A stretch of DNA of 64,000 nt from Caldifarciminota bacterium (lineage in GTDB: Bacteria > Hydrothermota > UBA3073 > JACQXS01 > JAGMCI01): contig JAGMCI010000042.1 of the NCBI GenBank assembly GCA_023129325.1, positions 1-64,000 of the forward strand, written 5' to 3'. Positions 9,418-17,632 of this stretch are shown here, piece after piece (within the stretch, counting starts at the first letter, position 1; every line of letters starts with the position of its first letter). Under the pieces are notes generated by a model, which was given only the letters and a program-made list of their open reading frames with translations, ran no database searches and was not told where the DNA came from. A program made the translations under genes and the position numbers.

Positions 9418-10208
9418 TGAATGTTAAAGAAATGTTTAAACAACAAGAAATAAGACCAAAAAAAGGATTAAGCCAAAACTTTCTATTAGATAAAAAAGTT
9501 GTTAGTCAAATCATTGAAAGCTGTGAGATTATACCAACTGATATAATCCTGGAAGTAGGAGCTGGGTTTGGAGAACTTACTCAATTCTTAATTAAAAAAG
9601 CATATAAAGTCTTGGCAGTTGAAAAGGACCCTTTTCTTTTCAATACTTTAAACCAAACTTTCCGCGATGCCAAAAATCTTGTCCTCTTTAACCAAGATAT
9701 CCTAAAACTTAATTTTAAAGACATCGTGGGTACCAAGAAACTTAAACTTGTGTCTAATCTTCCTTATTCTATTACTTCTGATTTCCTTTATTGGCTTTTA
9801 GATAATCGTAGATATATTAAATCCTGCATTCTTACCCTTCAAAAAGAAGTAGCTCAAAAACTTCTTGCAAAATCAGGAACTAAAGTATATGGAGCACTTT
9901 CCGTTATTTTTCAATTTTATATGGAAATAAAACCTCTCTTTTTAATCTCTGGTAAATCTTTTTTTCCTACCTCAAAAGTGACATCTGAAGTTATATATTT
10001 AAGACCAAAGAGAAAAAGAACTAAAGTAAATGAAGAATTGTTTTTAAAAATCGTCAAAACTGCATTCGCCAATCGGCGTAAGCAATTAAAAAATAGTTTA
10101 TCCGCCTTAGGCGGATTAAAAACTAAAACTTTTGGAAAAATAGACTTATCTCAAAGACCGGAAAATTTAAGCTATCAAGATTTTTTGCGACTTACCAACA
10201 GTCTTTAA
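9414..10208 (+). CDS. rsmA: 16S rRNA dimethyladenosine transferase KsgA/RsmA
   Basis: 264 residues. RPKKGLSQNFLLDKKVV is the family N-terminus, ILEVGAGFGELTQFL is the SAM motif, and SNLPYSITSDFLYWLL carries the catalytic NLPY. The enzyme dimethylates two adjacent adenosines in helix 45 of 16S rRNA. The ATG at 9414 overlapping the lptG stop was chosen because the family begins there; upstream residues in this frame are lptG shadow. Residues 230-234 (SALGG) come from a TCCGCC/GGCGGA palindromic element, in frame between the usual RRKQLKNSL block and the C-terminus. Confidence 0.93.
   Translation: MMNVKEMFKQQEIRPKKGLSQNFLLDKKVVSQIIESCEIIPTDIILEVGAGFGELTQFLIKKAYKVLAVEKDPFLFNTLNQTFRDAKNLVLFNQDILKLNFKDIVGTKKLKLVSNLPYSITSDFLYWLLDNRRYIKSCILTLQKEVAQKLLAKSGTKVYGALSVIFQFYMEIKPLFLISGKSFFPTSKVTSEVIYLRPKRKRTKVNEELFLKIVKTAFANRRKQLKNSLSALGGLKTKTFGKIDLSQRPENLSYQDFLRLTNSL
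10101..10115. repeat. Family H palindrome in ksgA
   Basis: TCCGCCTTAGGCGGA, read in frame as part of SALGG. Other copies are at 27985, 34083, 34177 and 46379. Confidence 0.65.
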
Positions 10209-10210
10209 AA

Positions 10211-10981
10211 ATGTGGGCTATTGAATTAAAAGAAATTGAGGTTGGCTATAATAAGTTTCCTATTATTAAAAGGATGTCATTAAAAATTGAGTCTGGTGAC
10301 TTTCTTGGAATAATAGGTCCAAACGGAACAGGGAAGACCACTTTGCTCCGAGTGATGGCAGGCATCATTCCTCAATGGAAAGGAGAGGTTCTTATTCAAG
10401 AGAAAAAGCTCTTATCTTACAAAAGGAAAGATTTAGCTAAACTTCAGGGAGTAGTTCCACAGCAAAGTTTTTTTAGTCTACCCTTTACATGTTTTGATGT
10501 CGTGCTTATGGGAAGATTTCCTTATGTTAGGTGGATAGAAAAAGAAATAGATTATGAGACTGCAATTCATGCAATGAAACTTACTGATACTTACAAATTA
10601 AAGGATAGGTCAATTCATGAAGTATCAGGTGGAGAGCTTCAGAGAGTGCGAATTGCAAGAGCATTAGCTCAAAGTCCAAAAATTCTTTTACTTGATGAGC
10701 CAACAGCTCATCTTGACATTCATCATGAGATTGGAATCTTTGAGATTCTTAAAAAATTAAATAATGAAGGTCTTACAGTAATTATTGCCTCTCATAACCT
10801 AAATACAATAGGAGCATATGCCAAAAAGCTCCTCCTATTAAATAATGGTGAGCTTATCAAACTTGGACCGCCAGATGAAGTTTTAAAAAAAGAACTCATA
10901 GAAGAAGTATATAAATCATCTGTCCTGGTTAAAGAAAACCCCATCACCCACACCCCACTTATAATCCCTATTGTAAAATAG
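10211..10981 (+). CDS. ABC transporter ATP-binding protein, iron/B12/haem uptake type (BtuD/FecE-like)
   Basis: 256 residues: Walker A GPNGTGKTT near 37, Q-loop VVPQQS, signature VSGGELQRVRIARAL near 140, Walker B LLLDEPTAHLD, H-loop ASHNL. The family energises uptake of ferric siderophores or cobalamin across the inner membrane. The gene starts 2 bp after ksgA and is followed by a cobalamin riboswitch and btuB, so B12 import is the likely role. No BtuC-type permease or BtuF-type binding protein lies beside it, so the permease must be elsewhere. Confidence 0.85.
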   Translation: MWAIELKEIEVGYNKFPIIKRMSLKIESGDFLGIIGPNGTGKTTLLRVMAGIIPQWKGEVLIQEKKLLSYKRKDLAKLQGVVPQQSFFSLPFTCFDVVLMGRFPYVRWIEKEIDYETAIHAMKLTDTYKLKDRSIHEVSGGELQRVRIARALAQSPKILLLDEPTAHLDIHHEIGIFEILKKLNNEGLTVIIASHNLNTIGAYAKKLLLLNNGELIKLGPPDEVLKKELIEEVYKSSVLVKENPITHTPLIIPIVK

Positions 10982-11005
10982 GTTGCTCCTTATAAATTTT
11001 TTTTC

Positions 11006-11033
11006 TTGACATTTTAAAAATTTGTGTTACATA
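11006..11033 (+). promoter_or_regulatory. Promoter of the btuB riboswitch transcript
   Basis: TTGACA at 11006-11011, a 16-nt spacer, and TACATA at 11028-11033. It lies about 30 nt before the riboswitch. Confidence 0.6.
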
Positions 11034-11067
11034 TAGATTTAGTTATTTGAAATCTATATATTAAAAG

Positions 11068-11252
11068 GGATAGGTTAAGGGAAACCCGTGTGAATCGGGT
11101 ACAGTCCTCGCTGCTGTAATCCCGTCCCGTATATAATCTATGTGCGGGATAGGTTACCTGTTTTATCGCTGAGTCACTTTCCCACACTTATGCATAAGTG
11201 CGGGATGGGAAGGCAAGGTAAATCAGGTCGGGAGAGCCAGAAGACCTACCTA
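11068..11252 (+). ncRNA. Cobalamin riboswitch aptamer controlling btuB
   Basis: Conserved blocks are present in order: a 5' ATAGGTTAAGGGAAACCCG, GTGTGAATCGGGTACAG, CGCTGCTGTAATCC, and the 3' GGGAGAGCCAGAAGACCTACC that pairs back to the 5' arm. Adenosyl- or other cobalamin would turn expression down. Two peripheral arms are formed by palindromes of the CCCGCAC...GTGCGGG families (about 11121-11150 and 11181-11208), the same elements that are scattered through the rest of the window. Confidence 0.92.
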
Positions 11253-11310
11253 TTTCTTTGAGTTTACCATCTTCGCAGGAAAGGGCAGGTGACTTTTTGT
11301 TTAAAAGAAT

Positions 11311-11349
11311 ACCCGGTTTGCACTGTGAAGGTGTAAATCGGGTTTTTTT
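11311..11349 (+). terminator. Rho-independent terminator of the riboswitch expression platform
   Basis: ACCCGGTTTGCAC pairs with GTGTAAATCGGGT (two G-U pairs) and is followed by seven T. Placed about 60 nt after the aptamer, it suits ligand-dependent attenuation. Confidence 0.8.
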
Positions 11350-11387
11350 ATGAAAAAGAGAATATTTTTATTAAGGAGGTAAGATAT

Positions 11388-11468
11388 ATGAAGAAACCAC
11401 TTTCTCTTCCGTTAAGTGGAAGGACGAAAGAGGAAGGAATGATAAGTCTCCCACGAAAAGTATTTTAG
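11388..11468 (+). CDS. Possible 26-codon leader ORF before btuB
   Basis: ATG to TAG, 26 codons beginning MKKPLSLPLSG, preceded at 7 nt by a strong AAGGAGGT. It lies between the riboswitch terminator and btuB. It has no recognisable domain and may be a remnant of an older gene start rather than a working peptide. The Shine-Dalgarno is the only real support. Confidence 0.3.
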   Translation: MKKPLSLPLSGRTKEEGMISLPRKVF

Positions 11469-11471
11469 AAT

Positions 11472-11499
11472 GTAGGGGTTCAAAATTTTGAACCCTTAC
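11472..11499. repeat. 28-bp palindrome related to families A and B
   Basis: GTAGGGGTTCAAAA with its inverted partner (one mismatch), same flank GTAGGGG...CTTAC as family A. A second palindrome, CGTTCCGAT/ATCGGAACG, follows at about 11515-11534, just before the btuB Shine-Dalgarno. Confidence 0.6.
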
Positions 11500-11550
11500 A
11501 AAACAAAGTAGTCGTTCCGATAGAATCGGAACGTTAAAAAAGGAGGAAAA

Positions 11551-13389
11551 ATGTTTAGCTTATTTTTACTTCTTGCTCCGTTATTAGTTCAACCAAAGGA
11601 GTTACCTGTGTATCATATGGACGAAGTAGTCGTCACAGCCACAAGGGTAAAGACCAAACTACAAAATCTATCAAGTTCTGTAACTGTGATTACAAGGAAA
11701 GATATTGATAAGCAACACGCCACTACAGTAAGTGAGTTACTAAGAGATGTGCCTGGAGTGGATGTAATTCAAACCAGTGGGCCAGGTAGTCAAACCTCTG
11801 TATTTATAAGAGGAGCTGAAGTACGGCATGCACTTGTTTTAATAAATGGCATCCAAGTCAACGACCCATCGCTTCCAGACGCAGGCTTCGATTTTGCACA
11901 TATTACTACAAATGATATAGAACGGATAGAAATAGTAAGAGGAGGATTATCAACCTTGTATGGATCTGACGCCATAGGTGGAGTTATAAATATTATAACA
12001 AAAAAAGAAGGAGCTCAAACATATTTCACAGAAGGTATAGGCTCAAGAGAGACTTACAATGGAGGATTTGGAAGTTTTGTAAAAGCTAATAGACTTTCCT
12101 GCTCCTTTGGAGCCCACGGAAACATGACAAATGGTATCTCTCATGCAAGAGAAGGGGAAGAGAGTGATAATTATAGAAATTTAAGCTTTTATTCCCAAAT
12201 CACATTTGATTTACTTAAAAATATTAAACTTGAAGCTCTATCCAGTCATATGAGCACAAAAGCCGACCTTGATAGATATGATTGGATGCTTGGGCAACTT
12301 GTAGATGACGCTTTATTTTATGAAACTACTAATATGTCTCTAATTTCATTAAACTTGGTTCACTCAATAGCAAGCTTTTGGGGGCATAAACTCTCTTATT
12401 CTTTATATAGCAATGAAAGGGAAGACCATCATCCATTTTATTCTAATTTGGAGACCTCTTATAAAGGTGGGAGGAATGCAATTAACTGGCAACACACTTT
12501 ATCACTCAAGCCTATCATTGTGATTGGTGGATTTGAGTATAAAAAAGAACAATATTCTGGTGAATTTGAGAAAAGTGTGAATAACAAAGCCTTTTATTTA
12601 GAGGGATTGGTATCATTAAAAAATCTTTTTCCTTCACTTGGCATACGATGTGATGAACATGAAGAATTTGGGAGAGCTGGCACATGGAAGTTTGGATTAG
12701 CCTATATGTTATCTACACTCACCAAATTTAAAATTAACTACAGTAATGATTTTAAAGCACCTTCTATTTACCAACTTTATGCTCCACCTGTCCCGGAATG
12801 GTGGTTTTTAGGTGGAAATAGTAAGTTGAATCCAGAAAAAAGTAAGGGCTATGATATTGGAATGGAACAAACTGGATTAAATAAAAAAATATATATTAGT
12901 ATTACATGGTTCAATAGAAAATATGAAGATTTAATCACATACTATACAGACCCATTTACTGGGCAAAGTACTTATAGGAACATAGGCAAAGCTGAATCCA
13001 AGGGAATAGAAGCCGAGTTCAGAATAGATTTAAAAAACTTGTCTCTAAAAGCAAACTATACAAATCAATCTGCAATAAATGCGGCGACCAAAGAAAATCT
13101 ATTACGGCGACCAGCAAATAAATGGAACTTTGGATTTAATCATTCAATAGGGAAATTTAAGTCTAATCTTCAAATAAACTGGGTAGATAGGCGAATGGAC
13201 TATGGAAATATTGAGCTTCGTCCTTATACAAAAGTTGATATTTCTTGTTCTTATCAAGTAGTAAAAGGTTTTGAATTATTTGGAAGTATTAAAAATTTAT
13301 TAAATCAACGATATGAAGAAGTACACGGATATAATACATTGCCTATTTCTTTCTATATAGGTATTAACTCGAAAATATCTTTGAAATAG
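11551..13389 (+). CDS. btuB: TonB-dependent vitamin B12 receptor BtuB
   Basis: 612 residues. A short signal peptide (SLFLLLAPLLVQP) is followed by the TonB box region MDEVVVTATR near residue 23, the plug domain (TVITRKDIDKQ, LLRDVPGVDV, SVFIRGAEVRH, LYGSDAIGGVINIIT) and a 22-strand-type barrel with the family motif NYSNDFKAPSIYQLY near 405. It imports cobalamin across the outer membrane; the upstream riboswitch confirms the ligand. It has a good AAAGGAGGAAAA ribosome site. The last residues (INSKISLK) lack the usual terminal aromatic. Its 3' end overlaps the convergent pheT by 26 bp. Confidence 0.93.
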   Translation: MFSLFLLLAPLLVQPKELPVYHMDEVVVTATRVKTKLQNLSSSVTVITRKDIDKQHATTVSELLRDVPGVDVIQTSGPGSQTSVFIRGAEVRHALVLINGIQVNDPSLPDAGFDFAHITTNDIERIEIVRGGLSTLYGSDAIGGVINIITKKEGAQTYFTEGIGSRETYNGGFGSFVKANRLSCSFGAHGNMTNGISHAREGEESDNYRNLSFYSQITFDLLKNIKLEALSSHMSTKADLDRYDWMLGQLVDDALFYETTNMSLISLNLVHSIASFWGHKLSYSLYSNEREDHHPFYSNLETSYKGGRNAINWQHTLSLKPIIVIGGFEYKKEQYSGEFEKSVNNKAFYLEGLVSLKNLFPSLGIRCDEHEEFGRAGTWKFGLAYMLSTLTKFKINYSNDFKAPSIYQLYAPPVPEWWFLGGNSKLNPEKSKGYDIGMEQTGLNKKIYISITWFNRKYEDLITYYTDPFTGQSTYRNIGKAESKGIEAEFRIDLKNLSLKANYTNQSAINAATKENLLRRPANKWNFGFNHSIGKFKSNLQINWVDRRMDYGNIELRPYTKVDISCSYQVVKGFELFGSIKNLLNQRYEEVHGYNTLPISFYIGINSKISLK

Positions 13390-15073
13390 ATAATTCAAAG
13401 ACAGTTACAGGGTTTTTAATACCCCAGTTTTCTAAAATTTGAGGGTGAATTTCGCCTAAAACGCCTATATTTTGTAGGGGCGTATTGCAATACGCCCCTA
13501 CCATAATATTACCAACTCTTCCTTTAATAAATGAAGGGTGAGATATTTTTTTAAGCTTGTATTGGAATCCAAGATAATAAGATAAGCTATCTAAAAAGCT
13601 ATGTAGTTCAGAGAAATTTGAGTTTGGATGAGATATTAAAGCAGAGAGATTAATTAAAGTTTTTGTCTTTAGTTCAGCCGCTGGGTCAGGGATTACTATT
13701 TCACCAATTTCAAATATTTTATGCGGATAAACGGCTTTTGAGCTAACTGCTTCAACCTGCATAAGTGATGGGATTATTGAATTACGCAAGACAGAAAAGG
13801 ACTCTGAAAGTGCATTTTCAACTTCAACCACATTCCCTTTTTGGAGTCCCATTTTTGAAAACAAATTTGTCGATGAAGTAAGAACATTTGATACTATTTC
13901 TTCAAATCCGCAACCGACCATAAGAGATCTTGTTTTATGAATAACTGACTGTAATTTGGTTGTTTTCCCTACAGTAAACTCTTTTAATTTTTCTGGTTTA
14001 AAAGAATTATATCCTCTACGAATGGCAAAATCTTCAATTACATCAACCTTATGCATTATGTCTTTCCTATAAGGTGGAGATATGACTTTAATGACATTAT
14101 TTTTAATTTTAGTCCTATATCCTGTCTTAATTAAATTTTCTTTAATTTCTCTTGTTTTAAGCTTTGTTCCTAACAAATTTTCAAATTCTTGCTTTTTAAT
14201 TTGAATTGAATCTTTAAAATCATATGGAGTGATGATTTCCTTGCCAAACTTAGTTGTATAAGAATATTTTACTTTACAGGGATATATTTCTCCACCTCTA
14301 TCCTTAAGATTGCAAGCAATAATATTCACAGCCAACATTACCTGGTCTATTGTGGTTCCTGTAACTTCACAAAAAATGTCAGTATCACCTAATTTTACCT
14401 CTCCTGTATCTTTTGAATTTATAATAGGCGGAAAGGAGAGTGGGGTTCCTTTCTTATCTTCTAAAAACGGGAACTTAGATGCTTTTTCCAAAATATAGCC
14501 ATATTCTTTTCCTTTTGGGTGTAAGTTTATAATTTCCTGAAGGTTTAGCGATTTATTAAACTCAAGTGGTTCACCACGACCTTCGCCACGGAGTGGCACA
14601 AATGAAATGTTCTCTGGATGAACTGCTTTATAAAAGACAGGAAATTCAATCTTTTTAGCATTATATATTCCAATAGCGATATTTTTTCTCTTATGCCCAT
14701 AAGTATCAGCCAATTTTTCCTGTGCCTGAATGAGTGCCTGAAGCCCAATCTCATCAAGTGATACTCCAAGTGCTATAAAGCCTCCAATATAAGGCCTTAT
14801 GCTTTTAAGTTCCGGGGCTACTAATATTTCTTTAACAGGGGTTTGTAAAAAATCACGAACCCTAAAGGGTTCGGCTACAATTTCTCGTGCAATTCCTTCA
14901 ACACAAAGCAAATCTGGTCTATTGGTATCTGCCAATTCTATTTTTAGTTCATCATCCTCTATTGTTTTAATCTCTCCTTTAACAAGAGGCAATAGGTTTT
15001 CTAATTTTTCAAGTGTTAAGGTTCTTTTAAGCAATGATTCTAAGTCCCTTTTTGATATTGTAATCGTTGGCAT
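13364..15073 (-). CDS. pheT: Phenylalanyl-tRNA synthetase beta subunit, archaeal/spirochaete type
   Basis: 569 residues, much shorter than the usual bacterial beta chain (about 790) and matching the archaeal/eukaryotic-type chain. MPTITISKRDLESLL is the family start, 2 bp after pheS; the in-frame ATG at 15106 lies inside pheS and a repeat, and was rejected. Blocks seen: ADTNRPDLLCVEGIAREI, VMLAVNIIACNLKDRGGEI, DVIEDFAIRRGYNSFKP. It pairs with PheS to charge tRNA-Phe. Two palindromic elements are translated: residues 66-72 (family D) and 525-533 (VGAYCNTPL, family A). A further extra loop, RGEGRGEPLE, near 168 may be another. Confidence 0.93.
   Translation of the reverse strand: MPTITISKRDLESLLKRTLTLEKLENLLPLVKGEIKTIEDDELKIELADTNRPDLLCVEGIAREIVAEPFRVRDFLQTPVKEILVAPELKSIRPYIGGFIALGVSLDEIGLQALIQAQEKLADTYGHKRKNIAIGIYNAKKIEFPVFYKAVHPENISFVPLRGEGRGEPLEFNKSLNLQEIINLHPKGKEYGYILEKASKFPFLEDKKGTPLSFPPIINSKDTGEVKLGDTDIFCEVTGTTIDQVMLAVNIIACNLKDRGGEIYPCKVKYSYTTKFGKEIITPYDFKDSIQIKKQEFENLLGTKLKTREIKENLIKTGYRTKIKNNVIKVISPPYRKDIMHKVDVIEDFAIRRGYNSFKPEKLKEFTVGKTTKLQSVIHKTRSLMVGCGFEEIVSNVLTSSTNLFSKMGLQKGNVVEVENALSESFSVLRNSIIPSLMQVEAVSSKAVYPHKIFEIGEIVIPDPAAELKTKTLINLSALISHPNSNFSELHSFLDSLSYYLGFQYKLKKISHPSFIKGRVGNIMVGAYCNTPLQNIGVLGEIHPQILENWGIKNPVTVFELSISKIFSS
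13474..13501. repeat. Family A palindrome in pheT
   Basis: A perfect 28-bp palindrome with half-site GTAGGGGCGTATTG, translated VGAYCNTPL. Confidence 0.85.
14856..14878. repeat. Family D element in pheT
   Basis: CGAACCC-TAAA-GGGTTCG followed by GCTAC. A second copy lies intergenically at 20218-20240. Confidence 0.7.
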
Positions 15074-15075
15074 AT

Positions 15076-16659
15076 TTATATCATTAAATGAGATGACCCC
15101 GCACATAAACTATGTGCGGGGTCATCTACCCTTGTTGTTTTACTTCTTATTAATTCAAGGTCAGATGAAAAAAGGTCTCTTATATCATATATATTAAGAG
15201 CCATCATCGCCATTCTATCTAATCCCAATCCCCATGCAATAACTGGCACCTTCACGCCTAAAGGCAAAGTAACTTCTGGTCTAAACATTCCTGCTCCACC
15301 AAGCTCTACCCATCCAAGTTTTGGATGTTTAGCGTGAAGTTCAGCTGAGGGCTCTGTAAATGGGAAATACCCTGGTGTAAACCTGATTTCTTTTGCAAGT
15401 GCTATCTCAGTTCCAAAGAGCTCAAGCAGTCCAAGTAACGACCTAAAATTTATATTCTTACCAATAACTATACCCTCAATTTGGAAGAAATCAGCTGCAT
15501 GTGTAACATCAATTTGGTCAGGTCTAAAACAACGGGCAATAGCAAAATATTTTCCTGGTGGTTTTGGATGTAAAGCAAGGGTTCTTACAGATAAAGGTGT
15601 TCCTTGACTTCTCAGTATAAGTCTTTGGGCTCTTTTTTTATCAAATTTATATCCCCATCCTTTTGATTTAGTTCGCCAACCATTTTGATGAGTTTGAGCG
15701 ACTTTTTCTAAAAGTTTAGGCTCAATTTTTTTGGAATATTTTGGATGCCGGGTAAAATAAATTCCATGAACTTCTCGAGCTGGATGGAACTGGGGCATAA
15801 AAAGAGCATCCATATTCCAGAACTCGTTTTCTACAAGCGGTCCTTCAACTTCACAAAATCCCATTGATATTAACTTTTCCCTCACTTTATCAAGGAATTC
15901 TTGATAAGGATGTTTCCTTCCTATAACCAGTCTTGGGGGCTTAAGTCCTATATTATATTCCCTGAATTTTTTTCCTCTCCATTTGTCATCTTTTATAAGT
16001 CCTGGAGTAAGTTGAGAGATTTTTTCAAGAGGTAATTCTTTAATGTGTAAGCTACTTATAACTTGTCCCCCTTGTTTGGTAATAATCAGAGTAGAATATT
16101 GCTTTCTCGTGATTTCAAACATTCCCCTTCCTTTTCCCCGTTCTCTATATCTCTCTTCTATAATTTTTTTATCTTCTTTAGCAAGAGTCTCAAGTGGTAT
16201 GCCTTTATGAGCTTTATCTATTAAATTTTGAATATGATTAACTTTTTCAAGTTGTGTTTTGTCCTTAAATGTAAGTGTTCCACCTGATTTTATCTCAATG
16301 ATGTTTTCATTTTTTAAAAAACCAATAGCTTTGCTAATTTCTGTAGGCTCAAGGTTAATATCCTTTATATTTACAACTTGTTTTTTATCAATTAATTCTA
16401 TGATTTGTTTTTCAGGGATACCCTTTTTATAATATTTCTTTCCTGTTTCAGTCAAATAGACAAAGGTTTTAGTATCTTTTATAATTTTTATAAGTTTTTT
16501 AGTCTCCAACCATCCTGCTGCTCTTCGCAAATGTGCCTCTGAAATTCTCGCAATATTGATTATTTCTTCGGATGTAAGTTTTTCTTTACCTTTTAATGCG
16601 AGAAGGACCTTTACCTCAAGGGGATGTAATTCTTTAAGAACTCTGTTAGTATTTTTCAT
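15076..16659 (-). CDS. pheS: Phenylalanyl-tRNA synthetase alpha subunit, archaeal/spirochaete type
   Basis: 527 residues. The N-terminal 75 residues are a winged-helix domain (LHPLEVKVLLALKGKEKLT), found in archaeal/eukaryotic-type alpha chains and not in ordinary bacterial PheS. The class II core shows HPAREVHGIYF near 297, FAIARCFRPDQIDVTHAADF and WGLGLDRMAMMALNIYDIRD. The usual C-terminus (DLFSSDLELIRS) is extended by about 18 residues read from a CCCGCACAT/ATGTGCGGG palindrome at 15097-15122. The start lies 7 nt after a TATATT box, so the mRNA is predicted leaderless. It forms an operon with pheT, gap 2 bp. Confidence 0.93.
   Translation of the reverse strand: MKNTNRVLKELHPLEVKVLLALKGKEKLTSEEIINIARISEAHLRRAAGWLETKKLIKIIKDTKTFVYLTETGKKYYKKGIPEKQIIELIDKKQVVNIKDINLEPTEISKAIGFLKNENIIEIKSGGTLTFKDKTQLEKVNHIQNLIDKAHKGIPLETLAKEDKKIIEERYRERGKGRGMFEITRKQYSTLIITKQGGQVISSLHIKELPLEKISQLTPGLIKDDKWRGKKFREYNIGLKPPRLVIGRKHPYQEFLDKVREKLISMGFCEVEGPLVENEFWNMDALFMPQFHPAREVHGIYFTRHPKYSKKIEPKLLEKVAQTHQNGWRTKSKGWGYKFDKKRAQRLILRSQGTPLSVRTLALHPKPPGKYFAIARCFRPDQIDVTHAADFFQIEGIVIGKNINFRSLLGLLELFGTEIALAKEIRFTPGYFPFTEPSAELHAKHPKLGWVELGGAGMFRPEVTLPLGVKVPVIAWGLGLDRMAMMALNIYDIRDLFSSDLELIRSKTTRVDDPAHSLCAGSSHLMI
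15097..15122. repeat. Family I palindrome at the pheS 3' end
   Basis: CCCCGCACATA-AAC-TATGTGCGGGG. It supplies the extra C-terminal codons of pheS just before pheT. Confidence 0.7.
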
Positions 16660-16666
16660 ATTATTT

Positions 16667-16694
16667 AATATAACATAAAATGTTTATTTGTCAA
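16667..16694 (-). promoter_or_regulatory. pheS promoter, leaderless type
   Basis: TTGACA, 16-nt spacer, TATATT, then 7 nt (AAATAAT) to the ATG. Confidence 0.75.
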
Positions 16695-16709
16695 CTTAAA
16701 AGCCATAAA

Positions 16710-17570
16710 TTACATCTTTTTGCCACAATGGAGAAAAGTAAAAAGTATTCTGTAGAAGGCACTTGTAAGAAGGAAAATGGCAAAAAGGGATGTTAAAAAT
16801 CTGTTTTTAAAATGGTCTCTTAAATATCTATATATACTCCAATGTTCTTCAAGAATCATTTTTCGTCGCACTAAACGGGTTGAACTGCCTAAATAATGAA
16901 TTACATTAGCCTCAGGGAGAAAATATATTTTATACCCCAATTTCTTTATTTTATAACATAAATCCACATCATTCATAAATATTGGATAGCTTTCATTCAT
17001 CCCACCTATTTGAGAAAAAGTTTCTTTTCTCACCATTAAGCAAGAACCCATTGGCTGGTCTACTTCTCTTATAGTATTGTGGTTAAAATAACCCATCTTC
17101 CATTTAGAGAATTTTTTAATTCTTCCAATTCCTATAAATTCAAGAAATAAATTTCCAAAACTCGGAAACTCACGACAGGAAAATTGCGTCTTACCGTTAG
17201 CCCATAAAAATCGAGGACCACAAGCGCCAATTTCTTTTTTCTCTTTTATAAACCGATAGAGATTTTCAATTGTATCTTCCATCATTATGACATCAGGATT
17301 AAGAAGGAAAATATATTTACCTTTTGCTAATTTAGTTCCTTGATTGATTGCTTTTGACAAACCAACATTACTTGAGTTTTTAATTATATGCACTTTTGGG
17401 AATTGCTTTTTTACTATTTCAACTGTCCTGTCTTCTGAATTATTATCTACAAGGATTATTTCATACATCCGCGAGCCATCCGTCGGACAGGCAGGATTAA
17501 TTGCAGATAAACAACTTTTAATATATTTTTCCGAATTCCAGGTTACAATTATGATAGAAACTTTTTCCAT
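16710..17570 (-). CDS. GT2 glycosyltransferase, rhamnosyltransferase-like
   Basis: 286 residues. GT-A fold: KVSIIIVTWNSEKYIKSCL, EIILVDNNSEDRTVEI, GKYIFLLNPDV (nucleotide-sugar and metal site), GSCLMVRKETFSQIGGMNE, and FMNDVDLCYKIKKLGYKI, the WbbL-type block. A hydrophobic stretch closes the C-terminus. Residues 26-33 (NPACPTDG) come from an element of the GTCGGACAGGCAGG type at 17469-17494, inserted between two conserved strands. A Shine-Dalgarno AAGGAA precedes the ATG. Likely adds a deoxysugar or hexose to a surface glycan. Confidence 0.85.
   Translation of the reverse strand: MEKVSIIIVTWNSEKYIKSCLSAINPACPTDGSRMYEIILVDNNSEDRTVEIVKKQFPKVHIIKNSSNVGLSKAINQGTKLAKGKYIFLLNPDVIMMEDTIENLYRFIKEKKEIGACGPRFLWANGKTQFSCREFPSFGNLFLEFIGIGRIKKFSKWKMGYFNHNTIREVDQPMGSCLMVRKETFSQIGGMNESYPIFMNDVDLCYKIKKLGYKIYFLPEANVIHYLGSSTRLVRRKMILEEHWSIYRYLRDHFKNRFLTSLFAIFLLTSAFYRILFTFLHCGKKM
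17469..17494. repeat. Family G-type element in a GT2 gene
   Basis: Contains CCATCCGTCGGACAGGCAGG, related to the CCGTCCGTCGGGCAGG core at 33283 and 20183. Confidence 0.5.
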
Positions 17571-17599
17571 TTTTTATTTCCTTAATTCCAGCGCTACTC

Positions 17600-17632
17600 T
17601 TGAGATTGAAGCAGAGGCTTCAACCTACCCGT
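17600..17632. repeat. Family E element
   Basis: TTGAAGCAGAGGCTTCAA followed by CCTACCC. Related copies are at 18483-18562. Confidence 0.6.

Noticed and set aside
15074..15106. Upstream start for pheT
   Set aside because: It lies in the pheS end and a palindrome; the family begins MPTITISKRDL at 15073.
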